Shown: one piece after another, positions 1 to 6,559 of the stretch
Position numbering within the stretch: the first letter of the stretch is position 1
How the letters are laid out: each line of letters starts with the position of its first letter
Assembly (NCBI GenBank): GCA_028822845.1
Contig: JAPKCS010000010.1
Location: 1 to 58,361 of the forward strand
Direction: 5' to 3'
From: Candidatus Poseidoniaceae archaeon
GTDB taxonomy: Archaea > Thermoplasmatota > Poseidoniia > Poseidoniales > Poseidoniaceae
Length of the DNA stretch: 58,361 nucleotides
Translations under genes and position numbers: made by a program
The notes under the pieces: model-generated
Seen by the model: the letters and a program-made list of their open reading frames with translations, nothing else
Told to the model about the DNA's origin: nothing
Databases searched by the model: none

Positions 1-163
1 CTAGGAATGGCACCCTCGGTCAAGCATCTTCCGATGATGAGTTGAGCAGTCGCTAGGGATTATGCTGCCCGCAGTGTCAGGGTTACTTTGTGACGTATCC
101 AACATCCTGAGCCTCTTAGTATAACCCAAGCAGATAACTATGACAACAAAAGATTAGTCACTT

Positions 164-973
164 CTATCTCGCAAGAATCAAACTGGCCGCCAGCGCCCCA
201 AAGTTCCGAGACTGGATCCAAATCTTGCCTGCTCCGGAAAACTGTAGAATTAGACCTTCACCGCCGAAAAGGGTGGTCTTTAGTCCACCAGCCGGAGCCA
301 CACGGTAGGACACTCCTTCGGTGAATGCTACTAGGTGCCCATTGTCAACCACAATCGGGGCATCTGGTGTGACCTCGATTTCCTTGATTGCTCCATAGGC
401 ATTGTAGAAGACCTGTCCGGAACCACTCTGAGAGAATGCCCTCAGAAAGAATACCCCCACCCCGGAAAAGAGAGACTTGGCCCCTTGGAACTTGGTATCG
501 ATCTCCACGTTCGGCGAGCAGGCCATGAATGCCCCACCTTTCATAAACAGATTCTCCCCGGGAGCTAAGTCAAATGTACGGATATCGCCAGGGGCCGAAG
601 GAGCCATTGATATCCATCCTCCCGAGTTTCCTGCAGTGTATGTGTTGAGGAAGAATGACTCGCCGCCCACTACGGCCTTGAAGAGGCCCTTCGTCACCCC
701 TCCAGAGATAGCCCTACCAGTACTGACGCTAAGGTCCGGTGACTGGGCCACCATGGCACCAGGCTCGACCTTGATTGACTCGCTGGGTCCGAGGTGTGCA
801 GTCATTAGTGTAAAGGCTGGTCTGAATTCGTATTCCACTTTCAAGGGATTAAATGTAGAATTATCAAGTTCCCAATAAAAATCTTGTTCACAATATGGGC
901 ATGAATACGCCCCCTCTTCGGCTTCACCCAAGTCGATAATGTCACTACATTCTGGACAACTTATTTCAACCAT
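164..973 (-). CDS. AIM24-family protein with N-terminal zinc ribbon
   Basis: A 269-residue protein. Residues 6-28 carry two CxxC pairs (CPEC and CPYC) and look like a short zinc ribbon. The rest, from about residue 50, is a glycine-rich beta protein resembling the AIM24/TIGR00266 family, with phrases such as GGxxKGL and GGESFFLNTY typical of that fold. Bacterial and archaeal members have no firmly known biochemical role; the yeast member is a mitochondrial inner-membrane protein. The start at 973 is supported by a GAGGTGGTGA Shine-Dalgarno just upstream. No signal peptide or membrane segment is seen, so it is probably cytoplasmic. It reads in the same direction as the GST-like gene but is 74 bases away from it. 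Family assignment is good; function is unknown. Confidence 0.8.
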   Translation of the reverse strand: MVEISCPECSDIIDLGEAEEGAYSCPYCEQDFYWELDNSTFNPLKVEYEFRPAFTLMTAHLGPSESIKVEPGAMVAQSPDLSVSTGRAISGGVTKGLFKAVVGGESFFLNTYTAGNSGGWISMAPSAPGDIRTFDLAPGENLFMKGGAFMACSPNVEIDTKFQGAKSLFSGVGVFFLRAFSQSGSGQVFYNAYGAIKEIEVTPDAPIVVDNGHLVAFTEGVSYRVAPAGGLKTTLFGGEGLILQFSGAGKIWIQSRNFGALAASLILAR

Positions 974-996
974 AATTCACCACCTCTTGATAGGCT

Positions 997-1006
997 GATA
1001 AAGTTT
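997..1006 (-). promoter_or_regulatory. Possible TATA box for the AIM24-family gene
   Basis: AACTTTATC-like sequence read on the minus strand, centred about 27 bases before the start codon at 973. The position would give a very short leader, which conflicts somewhat with the clear Shine-Dalgarno, so this is tentative. Confidence 0.25.
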
Positions 1007-1047
1007 CTACCGTCAATGGGTACCGACTGCACAAGCCCGACGCACAC

Positions 1048-1656
1048 CTATTCGTTTATCGGAAATTGGACAACAGCGTCCCCGTCAAACCACTGCTTGT
1101 GCTTCTTCATGCACAGCTTGAACGCCTCACTTTCGAGGTTGTTCGCCAACCATTCAAGCACGTTCGTCCACGGTTGAACATCGAACCAATCCCGATCGTG
1201 ATTAGCAAACTGCCTGACAAACGGGAACAAAGCATCGCTCAATGATTCACCGATCGCTGTCTTGCTTGCCAGTCGCTCATCCAAATCCATCAAGTAAGCC
1301 GAAGCAAGCGTTCGCTGTTCAGCCTCATCCACACCTTCGTAGCGGTTGGGGTACTTGTAACGGTCAAGGTGGAATTTGAATTCATCATCGTTGCGTGAAA
1401 TCCAATGCTGTTCTTCTTCTGACAACGTCCAATTGAGGACGTGCTGCATGATCTCAAGGCTTTCTTCGATGACGTCTCCGTCATCCAGCAACAGAACAGG
1501 AACCGTGCCTTTTGGTGAAACTTCCATCATGTGTTCGGGCCGATCTCGAAGGATAACTTCCCGGAGTTCCACTTGGAAGTTCGTACGGACAATGGACATC
1601 CGAGCGCGCATGGCGTACGGGCATCTACGAAACGAATAGAGGATTGGGAGCGCCAT
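1048..1656 (-). CDS. Glutathione S-transferase-like protein
   Basis: About 202 residues. The N-terminal 75 residues form a thioredoxin-like GST domain: LYSFRRCPYAMRAR at residues 5-18 places a cysteine at the active-site position, and SPKGTVPVLLLDDG followed by IEESLEIM matches the glutathione-binding cis-proline and Glu/Ser region. A helical C-terminal domain follows. The start at 1656 rather than an upstream codon is chosen because GGAGG lies 7 bases before it and the domain begins immediately. It follows the GDP-mannose dehydratase by 16 bases, so the two are probably cotranscribed. Most archaea do not make glutathione, so the natural thiol substrate is uncertain. The RRCPYAxRAR motif resembles bacterial GST-like proteins, which suggests transfer from bacteria (inference). 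Confidence 0.85.
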   Translation of the reverse strand: MALPILYSFRRCPYAMRARMSIVRTNFQVELREVILRDRPEHMMEVSPKGTVPVLLLDDGDVIEESLEIMQHVLNWTLSEEEQHWISRNDDEFKFHLDRYKYPNRYEGVDEAEQRTLASAYLMDLDERLASKTAIGESLSDALFPFVRQFANHDRDWFDVQPWTNVLEWLANNLESEAFKLCMKKHKQWFDGDAVVQFPINE

Positions 1657-1663
1657 CAAATGG

Positions 1664-1668
1664 CCTCC
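1664..1668 (-). promoter_or_regulatory. Shine-Dalgarno that fixes the GST start
   Basis: GGAGG on the minus strand, 7 bases upstream of the ATG at 1656. It lies in the short gap after the upstream gmd stop codon and decides between this start and a longer reading frame. Confidence 0.6.
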
Positions 1669-1672
1669 TTCA

Positions 1673-2737
1673 TCACTCAGGTGGGATTGGTGGAGCGTAA
1701 CCACCGGAGACGGCTTCTTGAACGATGGCGACATCAGAATCGACCATCATCTGAACAAGTTCTTCGAAGGTTGTGCCTGGAACCCAACCGAGTTCCTTTC
1801 CAGCCAGAGCAGGATCGCCAATCAACAAATCAACTTCAGCAGGACGGAAGAACTTGGGATTGGTGCGAACACGGATGACGTCGTTTTGATCGGTGGCGAT
1901 GGTGTCAACGCCTTCACCCGACCAGACGAGGTTCATGCCCACGTGACTGAACGCCAGTGTGATCATGTCCCGAACGCTGTGGGTTCGACCTGTTGCAACG
2001 ACATAGTCGCCAGGCTTGTCTTGCTGAAGCATGCGCCATTGCATCTCGACGTAATCGCCGGCAAAGCCCCAATCTCGCTTGGCATCGACGTTGCCGATCC
2101 ACAAGCATTCATCGAATCCTGCAGCAATACGAGCGGCGGTCATCGTGACCTTGCGGGTGACGAATTCGAGACCACGGCGAGGGCTTTCGTGATTGAAGAG
2201 GATACCTGTGCAGGCAAACATGTCGTAGGATTCCCGGTAATTCCGGGTGATTTCGAAGGCGAAGACCTTGGCGCATCCATACGGTGAACGAGGGTGGAAG
2301 GGTGTGGCTTCTGTTTGAGGCACATCGCGTACCTTGCCGTATTGTTCTGAGGAACCAGCTTGGTAGAATCTGCATTTTGGAGCGTGCTTGCGGATGGCTT
2401 CAAGGCAGCGAAGAGCGCCAAGTCCGGTGATGTCAGCTGTCATCATTGGTGAGCGCCACGATTCAGGAACAAAGGACATGGCACCGAGGTTGTAAAATTC
2501 ATCAGGTTGTGAACGCACAACGGCGTTGTCGATGGAATTTTGGTCGGCAAGGTCGCCGTTGACAAGGTGGAATTTCTCATTGGTCAACAGGTGGTTGATG
2601 AGGCTTCGTCCAGATGTGGGTTGGGAGACTCTTCGGACCAATCCATAGACCTCGTAACCCTTTGACAGCAAGAGTTCTGCAAGGTATGAACCGTCTTGGC
2701 CTGTGATGCCGGTGACCATGGCTGTTTTGCCGCTCAT
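1673..2737 (-). CDS. gmd: GDP-mannose 4,6-dehydratase
   Basis: 354 residues, the usual length for the family. It converts GDP-D-mannose to GDP-4-keto-6-deoxymannose, the branch point to GDP-fucose, GDP-rhamnose and GDP-perosamine for surface glycans. Visible hallmarks are the NADP-binding motif TGITGQDGSYLAE at residues 9-21, the short-chain dehydrogenase catalytic SPYGCAK (Tyr near 152, Lys near 156), NHESPRRG and the KRDWGFAGDYVE segment typical of Gmd. Start 2737 is chosen because MSGKTAMVTG opens the Rossmann fold directly; the longer frame adds 49 residues of unlikely composition. It is divergent from the glycosyltransferase at 2815 and upstream of the GST-like gene. No GDP-fucose synthase is in the window. 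Confidence 0.95.
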   Translation of the reverse strand: MSGKTAMVTGITGQDGSYLAELLLSKGYEVYGLVRRVSQPTSGRSLINHLLTNEKFHLVNGDLADQNSIDNAVVRSQPDEFYNLGAMSFVPESWRSPMMTADITGLGALRCLEAIRKHAPKCRFYQAGSSEQYGKVRDVPQTEATPFHPRSPYGCAKVFAFEITRNYRESYDMFACTGILFNHESPRRGLEFVTRKVTMTAARIAAGFDECLWIGNVDAKRDWGFAGDYVEMQWRMLQQDKPGDYVVATGRTHSVRDMITLAFSHVGMNLVWSGEGVDTIATDQNDVIRVRTNPKFFRPAEVDLLIGDPALAGKELGWVPGTTFEELVQMMVDSDVAIVQEAVSGGYAPPIPPE

Positions 2738-2814
2738 GGTGTTCCGTGGGCATTTCCCTTTTTGAACCGGTCGTTTCTTCGTTTCTTGCAAAGTTGATTT
2801 CGATTTTGGCAAAG

Positions 2815-4140
2815 ATGGGTGGATTTGAAGGGTGGTCAAGTGTTGAGCGACGCATGGCAGCGGGTTCGGCGAAGGGGGAGTCACGCCTGCGTGTGCTTGT
2901 CATACGCGCTTCGTTCGCCGCATTGGGTGGAGCAGAGCGCGAATTGCTGCAACTGCTTCGCAACGTCGACAAGCGATGGACGGTCGGATTAGCGACCCTT
3001 GAAATGTCAAATGAAGCGCTTGAATTGCTCGGTGGGGCCGAGGTACGAATGCATCAGCCGACCACCCCCCTCCAATGGCCAGAAGGCCCCTTTGCAGAAG
3101 TGAATGCTTCAGCCAGTAAGGCTGCTGAAAAGGCTTGGAAAAAGATGAACATTCCCTTTGCATCCTACGATGCTGTCCACATATCGGTGTGCCGAGGTTC
3201 CCTTGAGGTTCTCTCAATGATCCCTGATGGCATTCCGGTCCACTATCACTGCCTCGAGCCACCGCGTTGGTTGTACGAAGATGTGTTGCATCGACGGCTT
3301 GATGGAACCCTCAAGCGTCCGTTGTGGATCACAAAACTGCTGTTTAGCATCCAGCGACGACGCGACCAGAAGTTTGTAGGAAAACTGATCGCTCGACCGC
3401 ACGCCACACTTTCAGGAAATTCACCTTGGATACAACGATGGATCTCAGAACTCTATGGAACCTCAAGCAATCCAAACAAAGCCAACGGAGAGCCACCACA
3501 GCGCGATGAAGGGCACAGGCTGATGGAAGCAACCCATCTCATGCACGTCATCGACCCGTCCATGTGGCCTTCTCAAGCGAGCAAGGATGAAGCGGCTGCT
3601 TTGGAAAACATACCTTCCCAACCCAACGAATACGTCGTTACCGTCGGCCGTGTTGGCCATGTCAAAGGCGCTTGGTCCACCGTTCAATCATTGCGCGGCA
3701 CTGGCTTAGGGCTGGTTCAGGTTGGTGGCGGCAGTGAGGCTGACCAAACCGAGTTGATTCAGCATGGCGAAACCCTTGGTGTGGAAGTGGTTTGCATGCC
3801 CCGTCTTCCACATGTGGCGTTGCGCGCACTGGTGCGTGGCGCTCGAGCCATGGTCAGTCACGCTCACATGGAGCCGTTCGGATTGACGCCCATCGAAGCG
3901 ATGGCGGTCGGCACACCAGCCCTCATGGTCGATGAGGGTGGATTTGCAGACACGATGGCGAAATCAAACTCCGGACGATTGTTACCTCGAGGCGACCTTG
4001 GGGCTTGGAAAGCAGCGTACTTAGACGCTAAAGATCCTGTCCTGCGCAACGCTTGGGCCGAGGCTGGACGAACCTATGTCGAAACAAACTTCGCATTGAA
4101 GATCCAAATTGAAGCCCTTGAGCGGTTGTTGAGTCGTTGA
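2815..4140 (+). CDS. GT4-family glycosyltransferase
   Basis: About 441 residues, GT-B fold. The N-terminal domain starts with LRVLVIRASFAALGGAERE (glycine-rich acceptor-side loop). The C-terminal half has VTVGRVGHVKGA and the EPFGLTPIE signature (E-x7-E, about residues 353-361) that binds the nucleotide-sugar phosphate in the GT4 family. The substrate cannot be read; the divergent gmd gene suggests a GDP-sugar or a glycan built with one. Start choice is uncertain: 2746, 2815 and 2854 are all in frame, and no strong ribosome-binding site separates them; 2854 is only 22 codons before the end of the likely leader. Its stop is 12 bases before the E1-like gene, so it seems to head the E1-JAMM operon. 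Confidence 0.88.
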   Translation: MGGFEGWSSVERRMAAGSAKGESRLRVLVIRASFAALGGAERELLQLLRNVDKRWTVGLATLEMSNEALELLGGAEVRMHQPTTPLQWPEGPFAEVNASASKAAEKAWKKMNIPFASYDAVHISVCRGSLEVLSMIPDGIPVHYHCLEPPRWLYEDVLHRRLDGTLKRPLWITKLLFSIQRRRDQKFVGKLIARPHATLSGNSPWIQRWISELYGTSSNPNKANGEPPQRDEGHRLMEATHLMHVIDPSMWPSQASKDEAAALENIPSQPNEYVVTVGRVGHVKGAWSTVQSLRGTGLGLVQVGGGSEADQTELIQHGETLGVEVVCMPRLPHVALRALVRGARAMVSHAHMEPFGLTPIEAMAVGTPALMVDEGGFADTMAKSNSGRLLPRGDLGAWKAAYLDAKDPVLRNAWAEAGRTYVETNFALKIQIEALERLLSR

Positions 4141-4152
4141 TAAACAGTTGAC

Positions 4153-4809
4153 ATGTTCTCTTGGGTGAACACCGAAGGTACCGCAAAAAGAATGGCCATC
4201 ATTGGCGTTGGTGGCATCGGCACCAATTTGATTGAACTGTTGATTCCAGCGCTTCAACGCTTGGGGCTTGATGCCCAACTTACCCTGATGGACGGCGATG
4301 TCGTCGAAGCTGGAAACTTAGGTCACCAAAGGTACACTAAAGATGATTTAGGGCTCAAAAAAGTTGAGGCTCTGGCATCGCGATGGGACGAACAAGGCAG
4401 CGGTGTTGAGGTGGTTGCTTGCGCGGAGAACCTTCGCCAATCGCACCAACTCGAAGGCTACGATTTGCTCGTCGTTTGTGTCGATCGGCCCGAGCCGCGC
4501 CGCCTTGTCCATGCGATAGGAACGCCATGGCTTGATTTGCGATGCGGTGGTGATGGCTACGTGATGCTCAGTTCGGAATCATCAGAACATTTGGTCAACC
4601 ACATGACGCCCGACCACGAACCGATGAGTTGCCAGCACCCTGGAGCACTCGAGGATGGAAACCTCGAATTTGGATTTGCTGTTGCTGCGGCCTATGGAGC
4701 ACAGTGGGTGGTCCAACACCTGAGGGGGAATCAGCCTCCGGTTCAAGCGATGGGGTCACTCACCTATGGTGCTTTCAATTTCCCTGCGGTTCCAGAGGTG
4801 AGCGCATGA
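4153..4809 (+). CDS. E1-like ThiF/MoeB-fold adenylyltransferase
   Basis: 218 residues, one ThiF-type domain. The nucleotide loop IIGVGGIGTNLIE is at residues 16-28. LMDGDVVEAGNLGHQRY (45-61) matches the D-x-VE-xxNLxRQ region, then GLKKVEAL supplies the conserved Lys. D111 in VCVDRPEPRR is the expected metal Asp. Candidate nucleophilic or transfer cysteines are C131 (LRCGGDG) and C160 (SCQHPG). The family adenylates the C-terminal glycine of ubiquitin-like or sulfur-carrier proteins. Differences from MoeB/ThiF: the Arg of NLxRQ is displaced by GHQR, the two zinc-binding CxxC pairs are missing, and the protein is short. Its stop overlaps the start of the JAMM gene (ATGA), so translation is probably coupled. 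A start at 4192 is possible. Confidence 0.88.
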   Translation: MFSWVNTEGTAKRMAIIGVGGIGTNLIELLIPALQRLGLDAQLTLMDGDVVEAGNLGHQRYTKDDLGLKKVEALASRWDEQGSGVEVVACAENLRQSHQLEGYDLLVVCVDRPEPRRLVHAIGTPWLDLRCGGDGYVMLSSESSEHLVNHMTPDHEPMSCQHPGALEDGNLEFGFAVAAAYGAQWVVQHLRGNQPPVQAMGSLTYGAFNFPAVPEVSA

Positions 4810-5363
4810 TTTTCATTCCAAATTTGGACCAACTCGAAGTGTCGAGCAATGATTGGGAGCGTCTGTGTGCTTTGGCAACGGCAAGGGAGGTCACCAATGA
4901 GGCGTTGATTGGGGTGCAATCGAAAGCCGCTCTTCTCGAACGGTGGGATGTGGTTTACACCCTGTCGCTCTTGGCTGGACTTGAAACATCGGTGTTGATC
5001 GATGCGGAAGACACTGTGTCCATTGATTGGGGCAGTCCTGGACGCGTCGCTCTTGCGCCACCTGTTGGTTGCGTTGCACCGTTCAAAGTGTGGACGCACA
5101 CTCACCCGGGTTTTGACGCATACTGGAGCGGCACCGACACCAGAAGTTTGGCCATTGCTGGAACCATTGTCTCAAGAGCGTTGGTTCTTGGCTCTCCTGG
5201 CATCAAGCAAGCCGTGAATGAATCCTTCAACACAATCGAACAAACATCCCTGCGAATCATGCCGAGCGGTCCGCTTCATCTTTGGACGGATGAACCAATT
5301 TTGCCTTGGGAGGCTTACTATGAACGCCTTCATTCAACAACAATGCAGGAGATGAATGTATGA
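4806..5363 (+). CDS. JAMM/MPN+ metalloprotease (deubiquitinase-like)
   Basis: 185 residues. The JAMM zinc motif is perfect: H98-T-H100, seven residues, S108, two residues, D111 (HTHPGFDAYWSGTD). MPN+ enzymes use this site to hydrolyse isopeptide or peptide bonds next to a ubiquitin-like C-terminus; prokaryotic JAB proteins process ubiquitin-like or sulfur-carrier proteins, and others act in Cap3-like phage-defence operons. The upstream catalytic glutamate cannot be placed with certainty. There is no signal peptide or membrane segment, so it acts in the cytoplasm. It overlaps the E1-like gene by four bases at its 5' end and the next small gene by four bases at its 3' end, which strongly suggests a functional unit. 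Target and modifier are unknown. Confidence 0.88.
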   Translation: MIFIPNLDQLEVSSNDWERLCALATAREVTNEALIGVQSKAALLERWDVVYTLSLLAGLETSVLIDAEDTVSIDWGSPGRVALAPPVGCVAPFKVWTHTHPGFDAYWSGTDTRSLAIAGTIVSRALVLGSPGIKQAVNESFNTIEQTSLRIMPSGPLHLWTDEPILPWEAYYERLHSTTMQEMNV

Positions 5364-5599
5364 CTGGAGTTCGTCATCCCAAGGACGATGAAGAATGCCG
5401 GAAGGCACGCCTTGCTCTTGCCTTAGGCATGGGGACAAGTTTGGTCGACGTCGTGACTGAATTCCTTGGCCATGAGCCTGATGAAGCGTTCCTTGAAGCC
5501 GTGAGGAACCGCATTGAGTTTGCACAGGAAACGCAAGAAACGATTGACATCAAGGTCTTAGTCGAACGGATGGCTGACCTTCAAAATGAAAACGCTTAG
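5360..5599 (+). CDS. Small helical protein of the E1-JAMM operon
   Basis: 79 residues, unrecognised. Composition and periodicity suggest three or four alpha helices (DEECRKARLALALGMG, LVDVVTEFLG, DEAFLEAVRNRIEF, VLVERMADLQ). There is no beta-grasp pattern and no C-terminal Gly-Gly, so it does not look like the ubiquitin-like substrate of the neighbouring E1-like protein, unless the modifier is atypical. Its ATG overlaps the JAMM stop (ATGA) and its stop is followed after nine bases by the start of the next gene. Cotranslation with the JAMM protein suggests an accessory subunit or adaptor (inference). Confidence 0.7.
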   Translation: MTGVRHPKDDEECRKARLALALGMGTSLVDVVTEFLGHEPDEAFLEAVRNRIEFAQETQETIDIKVLVERMADLQNENA

Positions 5600-5608
5600 G
5601 TGATTCAA

Positions 5609-6559
5609 ATGATCATAGGACCCGATGACTGTTGCGGGAATAATTGCGTCGTATGCCATGCATGGTCGCCTAAAAAATCTCAACGGCAAAAACTTGTTCG
5701 CGGCTGGAACAGTCACTTGCCAGAACCTGAATCCTTTGATCCAACACCAGGTTTGGAAGCTCAGAGACTCGATTATCAAACCCTGTTGCACGGTTTGCAA
5801 GATGAACCAAAACCATCATTCGCACTCGTTGAGATCCCAAATACCGCTGCAGAATTGATGATGCATTGCATGGGCTACACCGATGAAAATCTGGTCCATC
5901 AACTGGAAGCAAGGGCGCTGAAGGAAGGTGCGCACCTCTCTCAAACTGAGTGGCATGCCCTTGCACCATACATGATTTTGGATGAGGAAGGGGTGTTTTC
6001 CTACGAGCAACGCGGTGTGTTACAAGGAAAAATCGATTTCAGAACGACGAAGCTGTTTGTGGAAATATGGCATGGTCATCATGGCGTTTTGAACGCTTTA
6101 AGGTTGAGGCGACAGGCTCTTATTATGCATTCAACCCTCGAATATATACTTCCCAAAAATGAACGCCGTGCCCTCAAACTTTTGCATCAAACCGTTGCTG
6201 AACAACCTGACCGAATCCTTGTCAACGGAGACGGAGGGCTTGTCGTCAAAGGCGATTCCGGACTGACCTGGTTGATTCAACCAAACGGCAGTTCCAGAGG
6301 GGTGCCAAAGGTTCAATGTCAAGAGACAAGCCAAGTCTTTTGCATTCAACCGGATTTTTGTCAGGCGGAACTCCCAAGCGCTGATTACACCGCAGTCTAC
6401 GTTCTTGCAATGATCAATGACATCGCCACTTCCTTCCGAGTCTCAACGCTTTCAAACGGGTTGAAAAAAGAACTCAAGAAAGCCAATTCAATTGTTGGTG
6501 TAGGTGGGTTTCCGACCCTCGATCAGGGCGGAGAGCCCTTCCAGCGAATCTTGAGTTGA
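5609..6559 (+). CDS. Unknown protein with N-terminal CCx3CxxC motif
   Basis: 316 residues from the ATG at 5609, which is preceded by a GGTGAT Shine-Dalgarno; a GTG at 5600 is also in frame. The N-terminus has C8, C9, C13 and C16 (DDCCGNNCVVCHAW), the spacing seen in the short Oxidored-like motif (CCxxxCxxCxW) of OXLD1-type proteins, and probably binds a metal or cluster. The rest is unrecognised: a helical middle part rich in Leu/His (about 75-200) and a mainly beta part (about 205-270) with further Cys at VQCQ, FCIQ and FCQ. It has no membrane segment. It is the last gene of the plus-strand operon. Its final 24 codons overlap, tail to tail, the end of the fatty-acid oxidation gene on the other strand. 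Confidence 0.75.
   Translation: MIIGPDDCCGNNCVVCHAWSPKKSQRQKLVRGWNSHLPEPESFDPTPGLEAQRLDYQTLLHGLQDEPKPSFALVEIPNTAAELMMHCMGYTDENLVHQLEARALKEGAHLSQTEWHALAPYMILDEEGVFSYEQRGVLQGKIDFRTTKLFVEIWHGHHGVLNALRLRRQALIMHSTLEYILPKNERRALKLLHQTVAEQPDRILVNGDGGLVVKGDSGLTWLIQPNGSSRGVPKVQCQETSQVFCIQPDFCQAELPSADYTAVYVLAMINDIATSFRVSTLSNGLKKELKKANSIVGVGGFPTLDQGGEPFQRILS

Noticed and set aside
30-115. C/D-box-like RNA (ATGATGA then CTGA about 70 bases on)
   Set aside because: No internal D'/C' boxes and no terminal stem; short motifs are expected by chance.
2746-2814. Long start of the GT4 gene
   Set aside because: It would leave only eight bases to the gmd start on the other strand and adds a hydrophobic leader unlike GT4 enzymes; not fully excluded.
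4629-4805. Longer JAMM start inside the E1-like gene
   Set aside because: The added residues are the shadow of the ThiF C-terminus, and the ATG at 4806 overlaps the ThiF stop in the usual coupled way.
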